Positions 8,389 to 18,138 of a stretch of DNA of 47,203 nucleotides are shown piece after piece. The position numbers and the translations under genes were made by a program. The stretch covers positions 1 to 47,203 of the forward strand of contig DRHS01000011.1 in NCBI GenBank assembly GCA_011053095.1. The letters are read 5' to 3'. Numbering within the stretch: position 1 is the first letter of the stretch; each line of letters starts with the position of its first letter. The notes under the pieces are model-generated. The model saw nothing but the letters and a program-made list of their open reading frames with translations, ran no database searches and was not told the origin of the DNA. Source of the DNA: Bacteroides sp. (GTDB taxonomy: Bacteria > Bacteroidota > Bacteroidia > Bacteroidales > SM23-62).

Positions 8389-11300
8389 ATTAATCGAAAT
8401 CATACTATCTGATAAGGCTGAAATAAGGGATCAGTCACTTGATAAATTCTGTCGCACAGCATCAACAGAAGAACTACTTGAGGAATGTGATCAGCTTGAT
8501 TCATTTCGCAGGAAGAGCGAAAACCTGTACCAAAAGGTTCGGGCCCTGTTCTTTTTGTATGCCATCCACCGCTTCCATATTTCAATGAGGGCGGAGATAA
8601 GTCATGAGGGAAGGATTCCCTATGATGCATACGAGCATATGCTTAAACGAAGGTTTGAGCAGGCCATAGATATATTTACCAGGATACAAAAGGACAAGGG
8701 TCCAAATGAAGGTATATCAAGCGGCTTGTCAGAGGCTTTCCACAGACTGGCTTTCCAGACCCTGGCTGACCAGGTGCGATACAGTGTACGCCATACACTT
8801 GGCAACCAGTGGATGTTTCGCTGCGGGCATCCACATGATCAACCGCTTGAAATACGGAAAGAGCTGCTGGAACCCGATTCTGAGACCGGACTGTTTCCCG
8901 TTCTCAATGAGTCTACTCCTGTCAGAATGGATATAACTCACAGTGGTTGGAGTGATATATTTTTTCTGGGAATGGATTTTCCGGAAGGAGCAAAGGTACT
9001 GAATATTTCTGTAAACCTTGAAATCCGGCAGAAAGGCAAATCTTCCGATCCAGAACCTCCGATAAATTCCTATTTCAGGGTTATTGACCAGCCTGTTTTA
9101 AGATTAATTAGCATAGACCTTGAATCGAGTGTGGAAATCACCAGGCTGGATGAGGTCTTTGATTATGCAAAGGATTATTTGGGACTCCTGAAAGCGGCAG
9201 TAATTGCCAGCGGGATCATTCCGCCGGGTATGGAAGGTTCGGGTATGCCCCTGTCTGACCTTCTCAAGAAAATGCTTGGTCCGGGGAAAGGAATTGAACT
9301 GGTAAGCCATGTTAACAATATTCCCAAGGGATCACGTCTGGCGGTTTCTACAAATCTTCTTGCTTCCCTTATATCCGTTTGTATGCGTGCCAGCGGACAG
9401 ACATCCTCCCTCACCGGTTCTCTTGCCGAGGAAGAAAGACGTCTTGTAGCTGCACGGTCAATCCTAGGTGAATGGCTGGGTGGTTCAGGTGGTGGCTGGC
9501 AGGATTCAGGGGGAATCTGGCCTGGAATCAAACTTATCAGGGGTGTACGGGCAGGGGAAGGAGATCCTGAATATGGAAAAAGCAAAGGAAGACTGCTGCC
9601 CGATCATACCATATTGACCCGGGAAGAGGTTGGGGATTCGACCAGGCAGAAGCTGCAGGATTGTCTGGTAATGGTTCACGGGGGAATGGCCCAGGATGTG
9701 GGACCCGTACTGGAGATGGTCACCGAAAAATACCTCCTTAGATCCGAATCTGAATGGAAGGCCAGGATGCAGGCAATCAGGTTTTTTGATGATGTAGTAG
9801 AAAAGCTGAAAGAAGGAGATATTAAATCAATTGCTGCTTTTACCCAGAAGAACTTTACTGGTCCAATAAGAACTATAATTCCCTGGACGACAAATATATA
9901 TACTGAAACACTTATACAAAAAGTTGAGAAAGAATTTGGTGGAAAATTCTGGGGATTCTGGATGATGGGAGGTATGTCCGGTGGAGGAATGGGATTCATA
10001 TTCGACCCTTCAGTGAAACAGAAAGCTCAGGATCGTCTGCAGGAAATCCTGTCTGAAACAAAAAAGATATTTGAATCCGCCATCCCTTTTGCAATTGAAC
10101 CGGTTGTCTATGATTTCAGCATTAATAGCCAGGGATCAGTGTGCAGAATGCTTAATAAGGATCTTGCCATGATGCCTCAGAAATATTATATACTGATGTC
10201 TCCGGCATTGATAAAACGTGAAATTACGGATCTGACACAGGGCCAGCGGCTGGAATTGCAAAACCTGGGACAACAATCTAAGGATAACGAGGCCTATGGA
10301 GATTTTGTAAGGGGACTGTATGAAAGGATGATCCCCAGGTCAGAACAAACCACTGAAATTGAACTGACACTGGAACAACTCCTTGACTCGTACGGATTTG
10401 ACCCGGAAGTTCACCAGCAAATCAAGTCAGACCTCAAATCAGGCAGGATAGGTCTTTCGCAGAACCGCCTGCCTGTAACCAGTACAATACGGGATGTAGA
10501 ACCAGGTGAAATATCAGTAATTGCTGAAGGAGATGAGGGAATATTTCATAGGATGGGACTGGAAGCCCTCAAGGCAGGAAAGCTTGCCATTGTTACCCTT
10601 GCCGGCGGGGCAGGCAGCAGGTGGACACAGGGTGCCGGGGTAGTTAAAACCATCCATCCATTTGCCAGATATTCCGGCAAGCACCGAAGTTTCCTGGAAT
10701 TGCATCTTGCCAAAAACAGATCCGTCGCTAAGATCTGTGGCAGGGAAATCCCACATATTATTACCACCAGTTTCCTGACACATGATGCAATCCAAAATTT
10801 CCTTGACTATTCTGCCTTCTTTGGGCATGCTGGTCAAACATACCTTTCACCCGGCCGATCCATTGGACTAAGGCTAATTCCGACAGAACGGGAACTCAGG
10901 TATCTGTGGGAAGTGCTCCCACAACAAATCCAGGATGAGCAGGAACAAAAAGTCATTGAGAGTCTTCATAACGCATTAATAAACTGGGCAAAAGAAACAG
11001 GAGAGGGAGAGGACTATATTGACAACCTTCCTCATCAGTGTGTTCATCCGGTAGGCCATTGGTACGAGATACCCAATATGATGATGAACGGTACATTGGA
11101 AAAATTACTGAAAGAAAACCCGGGAGTGGAGCACCTTATGGTTCATAATGTGGACACCCTGGGTGCTAATGCAGATCCTGCTGTTTTCGGTCATCATTTA
11201 TCGAAAGGAAATGCAATGACAGCGGAGGTTATTACGAGGCGACTGGATGACAGGGGAGGGGGACTCGCAAAAGTTAACGGGAGGATACAAATTGTTGAGG

Positions 11301-11707
11301 GACTCGCATTGCCCGATGAAAAAATTGAATTTGACCTGAGCTTTTACAATTCCAATACATTCTGGCTGGATATCAACAAAATCCTTGAATCTTTTAGGCT
11401 TGATCGAAAAGAACTGGGTAATCCTGAAAAAGTAAGAGAATCTGTGAGGATGATGGCAAGACGAATGCCTACCTATATAACCGTCAAAGATGTAAAGAAA
11501 CGCTGGGGCGTGGGACAGGAGGACATTTTTCCGGTTGTACAATTCGAAAAACTATGGGGAGATATGACGGCCCTTTCAAACCTTGATTCCGGTTACCTGG
11601 CGGTTCCGCGTATGAGGGGACAACAACTTAAGGAAATTTCCGAGTTAGACGGCTGGCTAAGGGATGGATCTGCTGATTATATTGAGAAACTTTGTGACCT
11701 TGAATGA
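8381..11707 (+). CDS. Bifunctional GHMP sugar kinase / UDP-sugar pyrophosphorylase-like fusion protein
   Basis: This is a 1,108-residue cytosolic protein in three parts. Residues 1 to about 175 are helical and unrecognised. Residues about 180-560 look like a GHMP kinase of the fucokinase/HddA type: [12 protein letters not shown] at 181-192 (motif 1), a poorly matching [15 protein letters not shown] segment (motif 2), [11 protein letters not shown] from 368, and GGMSGGGMG near 530-538 (motif 3). Residues about 700-1108 match UDPGP-type pyrophosphorylases: LAGGAGSRW at 740-748, a lysine at 756, and HNVDTLGAN at 922-930 (the NxDNLGA region). The protein could phosphorylate a free sugar at C1 and transfer UMP (or another NMP) to it. 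The domain order is the reverse of Bacteroides Fkp (pyrophosphorylase then fucokinase). It overlaps the upstream GalU-like gene by 8 nt. The sugar is unknown. Confidence 0.8.
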   Translation: MSKLIEIILSDKAEIRDQSLDKFCRTASTEELLEECDQLDSFRRKSENLYQKVRALFFLYAIHRFHISMRAEISHEGRIPYDAYEHMLKRRFEQAIDIFTRIQKDKGPNEGISSGLSEAFHRLAFQTLADQVRYSVRHTLGNQWMFRCGHPHDQPLEIRKELLEPDSETGLFPVLNESTPVRMDITHSGWSDIFFLGMDFPEGAKVLNISVNLEIRQKGKSSDPEPPINSYFRVIDQPVLRLISIDLESSVEITRLDEVFDYAKDYLGLLKAAVIASGIIPPGMEGSGMPLSDLLKKMLGPGKGIELVSHVNNIPKGSRLAVSTNLLASLISVCMRASGQTSSLTGSLAEEERRLVAARSILGEWLGGSGGGWQDSGGIWPGIKLIRGVRAGEGDPEYGKSKGRLLPDHTILTREEVGDSTRQKLQDCLVMVHGGMAQDVGPVLEMVTEKYLLRSESEWKARMQAIRFFDDVVEKLKEGDIKSIAAFTQKNFTGPIRTIIPWTTNIYTETLIQKVEKEFGGKFWGFWMMGGMSGGGMGFIFDPSVKQKAQDRLQEILSETKKIFESAIPFAIEPVVYDFSINSQGSVCRMLNKDLAMMPQKYYILMSPALIKREITDLTQGQRLELQNLGQQSKDNEAYGDFVRGLYERMIPRSEQTTEIELTLEQLLDSYGFDPEVHQQIKSDLKSGRIGLSQNRLPVTSTIRDVEPGEISVIAEGDEGIFHRMGLEALKAGKLAIVTLAGGAGSRWTQGAGVVKTIHPFARYSGKHRSFLELHLAKNRSVAKICGREIPHIITTSFLTHDAIQNFLDYSAFFGHAGQTYLSPGRSIGLRLIPTERELRYLWEVLPQQIQDEQEQKVIESLHNALINWAKETGEGEDYIDNLPHQCVHPVGHWYEIPNMMMNGTLEKLLKENPGVEHLMVHNVDTLGANADPAVFGHHLSKGNAMTAEVITRRLDDRGGGLAKVNGRIQIVEGLALPDEKIEFDLSFYNSNTFWLDINKILESFRLDRKELGNPEKVRESVRMMARRMPTYITVKDVKKRWGVGQEDIFPVVQFEKLWGDMTALSNLDSGYLAVPRMRGQQLKEISELDGWLRDGSADYIEKLCDLE

Positions 11708-11722
11708 AAAAACATTCATTGA

Positions 11723-13213
11723 CTATCCACCTGCACCATTTTTATCTTTAATAATCAGGGTGAACAGGAACCCGACCAGGAAAATTGCCGATGTACCAAA
11801 TACAATTGTCAGGTAGGTATGGAACTGGTTTCCAAGTGCTTCCTCCGTTAGCAGTAACTGTGAAAGGCTAAGAAATAATATTACTCCTAGTCCCACGACA
11901 ACCCCAATTATTGCTCCTACGACATTCTTGCGCTTCGAGATTATACCAAGAAGGAAAAGTCCAAGCATGCCTCCGCTGAATATCGAAGCCAGTTTCCACC
12001 AGGTGTCCAGTACACTTTTCACATTGATCATTGCAATGGCGATTAAAATACCAGCTATACTTATAAGGAATGAAGATATATACAGTACACGCATGGCTTC
12101 TCTGTCGGTTGCTTTCTTCTTATAAAATCGTTGGTAGTAATCTGTAAGAAAAACAGTCGCAGAACTATTATAGCTTGTGGAGATAGTGCTCATGCCGGCA
12201 GCAAATATTGCCGCTATTAGAAGTCCCCTGATCCCCACAGGAAGTTCATTTACAATAAAATAGGGAAAAACCCCATCACTTCTTGAAGCTTCATGCAATT
12301 CCGGAGGTAACACGGCTATTCCTGAGTGATAGAAAGAGAATAGAGCAGTGCCTATGAACAGAAACAACAGGGATACCGGTATATAGAGCAAGCCGCCAAT
12401 CAGGGCAGATCTTTTTGCATCCTTATCAGACTTTGAAGCAATATAGCGCTGAACGAAGCTCTGATCAATTCCGTAATTCTGAAGGTTCATGAATATTCCA
12501 TATACCAGCACAACCCAGAATGTGGATGCAGAAAGATCGAGGCCAAAACTTCCAAGACTGAATTTATCATAATCCGCAGCTATCCTGAAAATCTGTCCGG
12601 CACCCTCAGGCATCCTGAAAAATATGTATACAGCAGCAGCAAGGGCTCCAAAAATTAGTATGATTGCCTGGATGGCATCCGTCCAGACTACTGCCTGTAT
12701 TCCACCCATACTCGAATAAACCATAACAACTAATCCGGTGATTATAATAACTGTTGCAATATTCCACCCGAATATTGAATTGATCACCAGAGCCAGCAGA
12801 TAGAGGATAGTACCAATGCGCATCAATTGTGACAGGAAATAGCTTGTAGATGCATATACTCTTGCCCAGGGACCAAATCGAAGTTCCAGAAAAGTGTATG
12901 CAGAGGGACTGTCAATTTTGCGGTATACCGGTACAAAAAACTTAACTGCAACAATGATGGCAAAGGGAAGTGATAAACTGAAAGCGAATGCGTTCCAGTT
13001 TCCGAGATAGGCACTTCCAGGCAATGCGAGATAGGAAATGCTGGAAACAAATGTTGCAAAAATAGACAGGGCAATAACCCAGGAAGGAATCATCCGGTTT
13101 CCAAGGGTAAATGCCGAAGCAGTTTTGTTTTTCCGGTAAAATGTGCCACCAAAAATGACAATACCAGCCAGGTATGCAAAAAAGATGACCAGATCTATTG
13201 AAAATTTCGACAT
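11723..13213 (-). CDS. SSS-family sodium:solute symporter (SGLT-like)
   Basis: This is a 496-residue polytopic protein with about 13 hydrophobic segments. Typical SSS features are YTFLELRFG near residue 103, a GGIQAVVWTDAIQ segment near 170, and AAGMSTISTSYNS near 340, which contains the Na2-site serine/threonine region. The family couples sodium to uptake of sugars, sialic acid or carboxylates. It is the last gene of the long minus-strand operon, 66 nt after the GH2 gene, so it probably imports monosaccharides or uronates released by the preceding exported enzymes. It ends 15 bp from the convergent kinase/pyrophosphorylase gene, with no clear terminator hairpin between. Confidence 0.9.
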   Translation of the reverse strand: MSKFSIDLVIFFAYLAGIVIFGGTFYRKNKTASAFTLGNRMIPSWVIALSIFATFVSSISYLALPGSAYLGNWNAFAFSLSLPFAIIVAVKFFVPVYRKIDSPSAYTFLELRFGPWARVYASTSYFLSQLMRIGTILYLLALVINSIFGWNIATVIIITGLVVMVYSSMGGIQAVVWTDAIQAIILIFGALAAAVYIFFRMPEGAGQIFRIAADYDKFSLGSFGLDLSASTFWVVLVYGIFMNLQNYGIDQSFVQRYIASKSDKDAKRSALIGGLLYIPVSLLFLFIGTALFSFYHSGIAVLPPELHEASRSDGVFPYFIVNELPVGIRGLLIAAIFAAGMSTISTSYNSSATVFLTDYYQRFYKKKATDREAMRVLYISSFLISIAGILIAIAMINVKSVLDTWWKLASIFSGGMLGLFLLGIISKRKNVVGAIIGVVVGLGVILFLSLSQLLLTEEALGNQFHTYLTIVFGTSAIFLVGFLFTLIIKDKNGAGG

Positions 13214-13279
13214 CCTTCAAATCTATAAAAACTGGTTTTAATATCGGAATTGTACGTGGATTTATTTTGTCAAATCAGA

Positions 13280-16258
13280 CTAATCCCTGTTAAACAGGCT
13301 TTCCAGATACCCAGGCCAATTGTTACCGTCGATTGGAAAGATCCTGAATTCACCTTTAACACTTTCTATTTCAGCAGAATTATGGGTATTAAGAGATATC
13401 TGGTAGCTTGTTTTATTCCCCTTTCCGGCGCTTAGTAAAACTTGTGAAAAAACAATTCCATTCTCAGTTTCTTCAAGTGAGATGGTTTTTTTATCCATCA
13501 GAATACAAATTCCATTTCCCTCATTATCCGTCATCATCACCAATTCCACATGCTGTTTATTCCCTGAATAATGCAAACTATCCGGAGACAGCTGATGGAC
13601 TCCGTATTTTGACGCATCGTCCTGTCCGTAGTAAGCACTGTATGGTCCGTCGCCAACCCATTTTAAATTATTCATACCGGAGGGGAGCAAAAGTCCCAGT
13701 CCCAGTTCAAGAAAATAATCACTTGTATTTACCGGAGTGAGCCTATAGGAAACATCAATCCAACCCTTGTTGCTAAATTCAAATTCAACAAGAGCATGAA
13801 TGGATTCCTTTGGTTTATCTATACGTGAATATGTATATGTTGTTCGTGTTAAATATCCGTCCTGTTTTTTTTCAGTTGATTTATTCTCCAGTACCTGGTT
13901 GTCAAGCAAATAATGCTTCCAGAAGCTCTTACCGGTTTTCTCATAATTCCTTATTTCCGCCATTTCAGGTTGTCTTCCTGTACGGAGTACCGGAACCATT
14001 GAAAAAAGCTCCTCCTCCTCATCATTATTCAGTGTGACGATTTCCTCAACATCATTATGGAGATAGGTTTGCTTGAGGGGATCGGGACTGACTGGACTTA
14101 GATTTCGGGACAGGTTAACATCCAGGTACTCAGGTAATAGCCTTAAGGAATGATCGTAGATATACCTGGAGTTTTTGTCATAAACTTTATATTTTACATA
14201 CATCACCTGGTTATGCAGTGAATCAGGGGCATTTATAGCATGAAAATATTTTTGAGTGGTATTGGGAGCTTGGTTTAGGTCCAAATTCCCGTTTTGAATG
14301 ACCTTCCCATCAACATGCAATTCAAATTCAACCCTGATATCCGACAGGTTTGTGAAATCAAAGGTATTTGTGATCAGTAAGGGAATGCGTTGTGGACCCG
14401 GTCCTATCTTTAATTCTTCATCGATGAATACAACTGGTGAATACACCTCACGTGTAATCCAGTAGTCCCCCCGGGGAGTTCTGTCTGCATCTACTATACC
14501 ATCCGTGCCTGACTGACCTCTCGAATCAATTACCGTATTATTATCTATCCATTTTTCAACGAGTATATCAGGAGAACCACTGCTTACAGTATACATATCT
14601 TCTACATCTTCGAATACCTTATGGCCATTGGTTTGTCGAATAATTCCCTGGTTGCTCCACATCCAAATACAGCCACCTGCAATTTGATCGTAACTATTTA
14701 TCGCCTTCCACCTTCTCGCTAATCCCTCAAAAGAACCTCCCAGGGAGTGGTTGAATTCCGTGAAAATATATGGCCGGTCCTTATCTCCTGACATTCCAAA
14801 TTCAGAAATAATATTTGCCTCTCGGGGATTCAATGAATAATATACAGGAGCAAAAAATGGATAATGCGGAGCGAGAACATCAATTACTTCAGGCTGCGCC
14901 TCTTCCGTTCTTGCCCCGGGGAATAATATCATTCGTGTCGGATCAAGTTTTTTTACAAGTTTTGCCGTATTTACCACTATCGGGGTTACCGGATTTTCAT
15001 TGCCAATACTCCATACAATAACAGAGGGATCATTTTTGTCTCTCGCCACAGTAGCTTCAGCTCTTTGATACAGGATATCCTGGTAGGAGGTATCTGTCAG
15101 GAGTTCATCTCCGAAACCAAATGGGATTTCATCAATAAGATACATGCCATACTCGTTACAAAGCTTGATAAACAAAGGGTGGGGAGGATAATGCGACAAG
15201 CGTATTGTATTAATATTGCCCTCTTTCATTAATTCCAGATCCTTTACCATTATTTCCCTGTTTATCGCGCGGCCGACACTCGGATATATATCGTGTCGGT
15301 TAACCCCTTTAATGGTAATTTTCTTTCCGTTTAGTTTAAGAATGCCATTGTCCACATAGATTTCCCTGAAACCAACCTTTTGACTTATGCTGTGGACAAT
15401 CCTCTTCCTGTCTTTTAATGTTAATTCCAGGGTATATAAGTAGGGCGATTCGGCATTCCATAGTTCCGGATTCTGAATTTCTGTGTTGACAGAGATACTT
15501 ACAGTTGAATTAATAAACTCTTTTTTTGAAAACTGAGCTACTACATTATTCCCGGCATCCTTCAAAATACCTGATATTTCAAATTCCTTTTTTTTCGGTA
15601 CAGATGGAACATGAGCAATTTCAAAATTGCATTTCAGTATTGCATTACGGAATTCATCATCAAGGTCTGTAACTATGAGATAATCCGAAATATGCAGATC
15701 ATTTACTGCAAACAGGGTTACATCGCGGTAAATACCGGAAAGGGACCATGCATCGTGGGTGTCGAATAAGTACCCTTTAATCTTTTTATATACTTTAACA
15801 ACAAGTGTGTTTTTTGAGTCGAACTTTATCTGATCACTGATTTCAAATTCACTCCTCGTGTAAGCGCCTTCATATTTGCCGATAAATATTCCGTTTACCC
15901 ATAATTCATAACCGAAAAGAACCCCGTCGAATCGTATAAAAACAGATTTACCCTTCCAATCTTCATGAACATCGAACTGCATTCTGTAGTATCCGGTATT
16001 TTCAGACACTTTTTTATTATAAACGGGCTCTTCGAATCCGTACATTTCCCAATTTGAAGGAACTGGAATATTATCCCATCCGGAATCATCATAATCGGGC
16101 ATGTAAAAATCAGAATCCTTAACGTTCAGTTTAAATTTCCATTCGGTTCCACTAAGCAAAACCGATGCATCGTCAGATTCGCTGACCGGAATGTATGCAT
16201 GAGCAGGGTTTATTAAAATAATAACAAACCAGACCAGGGTTAGTGATAACTTTCCCAT
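13280..16258 (-). CDS. Secreted GH2 beta-galactosidase-like glycosidase
   Basis: This is a 992-residue GH2 protein with a signal peptide ending near AHA (residues 19-21). It has the usual jelly-roll sugar-binding, immunoglobulin-like, TIM-barrel and C-terminal beta-sandwich domains. The barrel starts near GVNRHDIYP. The acid/base is E421 in WSIGNENP and the nucleophile is E501 in FTEFNHS. GH2 enzymes release beta-galactose, glucuronate or mannose by a retaining mechanism; the domain layout and length favour the LacZ-type group. It lies 7 nt downstream of the HEAT-containing sulfatase and 66 nt upstream of the SSS symporter, so it likely trims desulfated oligosaccharides in the periplasm. Confidence 0.9.
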   Translation of the reverse strand: MGKLSLTLVWFVIILINPAHAYIPVSESDDASVLLSGTEWKFKLNVKDSDFYMPDYDDSGWDNIPVPSNWEMYGFEEPVYNKKVSENTGYYRMQFDVHEDWKGKSVFIRFDGVLFGYELWVNGIFIGKYEGAYTRSEFEISDQIKFDSKNTLVVKVYKKIKGYLFDTHDAWSLSGIYRDVTLFAVNDLHISDYLIVTDLDDEFRNAILKCNFEIAHVPSVPKKKEFEISGILKDAGNNVVAQFSKKEFINSTVSISVNTEIQNPELWNAESPYLYTLELTLKDRKRIVHSISQKVGFREIYVDNGILKLNGKKITIKGVNRHDIYPSVGRAINREIMVKDLELMKEGNINTIRLSHYPPHPLFIKLCNEYGMYLIDEIPFGFGDELLTDTSYQDILYQRAEATVARDKNDPSVIVWSIGNENPVTPIVVNTAKLVKKLDPTRMILFPGARTEEAQPEVIDVLAPHYPFFAPVYYSLNPREANIISEFGMSGDKDRPYIFTEFNHSLGGSFEGLARRWKAINSYDQIAGGCIWMWSNQGIIRQTNGHKVFEDVEDMYTVSSGSPDILVEKWIDNNTVIDSRGQSGTDGIVDADRTPRGDYWITREVYSPVVFIDEELKIGPGPQRIPLLITNTFDFTNLSDIRVEFELHVDGKVIQNGNLDLNQAPNTTQKYFHAINAPDSLHNQVMYVKYKVYDKNSRYIYDHSLRLLPEYLDVNLSRNLSPVSPDPLKQTYLHNDVEEIVTLNNDEEEELFSMVPVLRTGRQPEMAEIRNYEKTGKSFWKHYLLDNQVLENKSTEKKQDGYLTRTTYTYSRIDKPKESIHALVEFEFSNKGWIDVSYRLTPVNTSDYFLELGLGLLLPSGMNNLKWVGDGPYSAYYGQDDASKYGVHQLSPDSLHYSGNKQHVELVMMTDNEGNGICILMDKKTISLEETENGIVFSQVLLSAGKGNKTSYQISLNTHNSAEIESVKGEFRIFPIDGNNWPGYLESLFNRD

Positions 16259-16265
16259 ATTTGAC

Positions 16266-18107
16266 TTACAGCTCAGCTTTCAGGAGATATTTGCCATAAC
16301 GCTGAGTGAATTCGTATCTGCTGTTTGAAGCTGTTTCTGCAATAGTCTTTACTGCATCATTCCGGATACCTGTTTGCTCTATTGCACTCATTGCATACAT
16401 ACCAACAATCAAATTCTCATGGCTTACTTCTTTGACAAGAGCAGGTATGGGATTATAAGAAGGATCTATATTATACAATGCCAGGTTAGCTGAAATTCGT
16501 ACGGAGGGATCGATGTCTTTGGTTAATAGCTTAACCTGGTCACTCGCAGATTTAACTTTATTTACCCCAAGCCAGGTAGCAGCCCAGTATCGTTCGGATG
16601 CCTCCTGAGATGCGAGTGTTTTCAATAAAACGGCATTATCCTGCTTTTCACCCGCTTCAATTATTTGAATTAACCGTTTATTTATGCCAGCATATTCAGC
16701 CTGTTGCATTGCAGTATATTTATTGCCGTACTTCCTGCCGAGTTCCTCAAGGATGGGCTCTGGAATTAATCCGGGATCATTTGTTTCTTCCATCCATTGA
16801 TACAGTTTTGATCTCAAATGGGTTAGTTCGGATTTGTAATCAGTGTCTGAAGCCAGGTTATTTATTTCATACGGGTCTTTTTCAAGATCATACAATTCTT
16901 CAACAGGACGTGTTGGTAGATAGAATCTGGCTTGTAATTCATCCAGTTCACCATTTATAAACAGTTCACGAGTATGTTTGCTGATTTTCTTGCCATCTTT
17001 ATATTGGTTGCGTTGGGCATGGGGACGGTAACTCAGGAAGTTTCGTATGTATTTATATTCCTTGGTCCTGACCGAACGAATGGTCTCAATAGTTTCATCG
17101 CAGCGGTCGCGTGCAGAGAAAATATATTCCTGTTCTGTATAATTATCTGCAAAAACGTCTAATCCTTGCATATTTTCCGGAATTGGGATACCGGCATATG
17201 CCAGTGAACTTGAAAGAATATCAATATGCTTGACCATATCCAGGCGAACAATTCCTTTATTTTTTCCTTCCGGGAATTTTACAATCATCGGAATTTTAAT
17301 TCCTTCATCGTATAAGAATTGCTTCCCCCTCATATGTGAAATACCATGATCTGTAATAAGAAATATAAGGGTATTGTCATACACTCCGGCCTCTTTAAGG
17401 TCCGATACTATTTGTTTTACATCCTGATCAGTATCAAGCCATGAGCCTAGATATCTCTTCCAGTCCTCTCTCATTATATCATCTTCCAAATAATAGGGGG
17501 GAAGCTGAAAATTTTCAGTATTGGCGATGTTCCTTCTGTTTTTTCCTCCACTTAACTGAATCTGAGAAAAAAACGGAGTACCTTTTGGTGATTCCTTCCA
17601 ACTCGCACCCTGATAACCATCCCTGGCAATAAAATTATAATCCTCTTTGCCTGTCTTCTCATTTAGATTTCCGTTGCATGTAAAATATCCCGCCTGACTA
17701 AACAAGGTATGTGCATATGGTATATCTTCCGATAACACATAACTCTCGTAGAATTCTTCATTCCCACTGCCTTTATTCTTGTCGGTCTGGCTGCGATGAT
17801 TGTGGGAACCCATTGTAGTTTGATACATGCCCGTTACAATGGCGGAGCGTCCGGGAGAACAAACAGGAGCCGTCACAAAAGCGTTTTCAAAGCGTACACT
17901 TTCCCTGGCCAGAGCATCAATATTTGGGGTTTGAATTGCGCTTTCGCCATAACAACTGATATGGCAGGATGCATCTTCAATAATAATCCATAATACGTTG
18001 GGTTTGTTTTCGGTGCCATTCTCTTTTGGTCCGGAACATGATATGCAGGCCAGTGCTACAACACTAAATGTTATCAATATTGCAGCTCGAAAATTAATAT
18101 ATCTCAT
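16266..18107 (-). CDS. Lipoprotein sulfatase (S1 family) with C-terminal HEAT-like repeats
   Basis: This is a 613-residue formylglycine-dependent sulfatase. The N-terminus carries a lipoprotein signal with cysteines at 21 and 24. The sulfatase signature CSPGR starts at C83, the residue to be converted to formylglycine. IEDASCH near 43-49 replaces the more common DD metal motif with ED. ITDHG and RGKQFLYDEGIKIP follow and resemble N-sulfoglucosamine sulfohydrolase-like (S1_8) enzymes by eye. After about residue 470 the protein has alternating helices of HEAT type (AATWLG, SVRISANLALYNI), an uncommon addition. It is part of the minus-strand glycan operon, between the Gfo/Idh gene and the GH2 gene. 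Confidence 0.88.
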   Translation of the reverse strand: MRYINFRAAILITFSVVALACISCSGPKENGTENKPNVLWIIIEDASCHISCYGESAIQTPNIDALARESVRFENAFVTAPVCSPGRSAIVTGMYQTTMGSHNHRSQTDKNKGSGNEEFYESYVLSEDIPYAHTLFSQAGYFTCNGNLNEKTGKEDYNFIARDGYQGASWKESPKGTPFFSQIQLSGGKNRRNIANTENFQLPPYYLEDDIMREDWKRYLGSWLDTDQDVKQIVSDLKEAGVYDNTLIFLITDHGISHMRGKQFLYDEGIKIPMIVKFPEGKNKGIVRLDMVKHIDILSSSLAYAGIPIPENMQGLDVFADNYTEQEYIFSARDRCDETIETIRSVRTKEYKYIRNFLSYRPHAQRNQYKDGKKISKHTRELFINGELDELQARFYLPTRPVEELYDLEKDPYEINNLASDTDYKSELTHLRSKLYQWMEETNDPGLIPEPILEELGRKYGNKYTAMQQAEYAGINKRLIQIIEAGEKQDNAVLLKTLASQEASERYWAATWLGVNKVKSASDQVKLLTKDIDPSVRISANLALYNIDPSYNPIPALVKEVSHENLIVGMYAMSAIEQTGIRNDAVKTIAETASNSRYEFTQRYGKYLLKAEL

Positions 18108-18138
18108 TGGACAAATTTGTATGATTTATATATCTGGA

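Noticed and set aside
13218-13225. TAGATTTG (minus) as promoter for the SSS symporter
   Set aside because: It sits only 4 bp before the start codon and has no spaced -33 box; the gene is better read as part of the operon.
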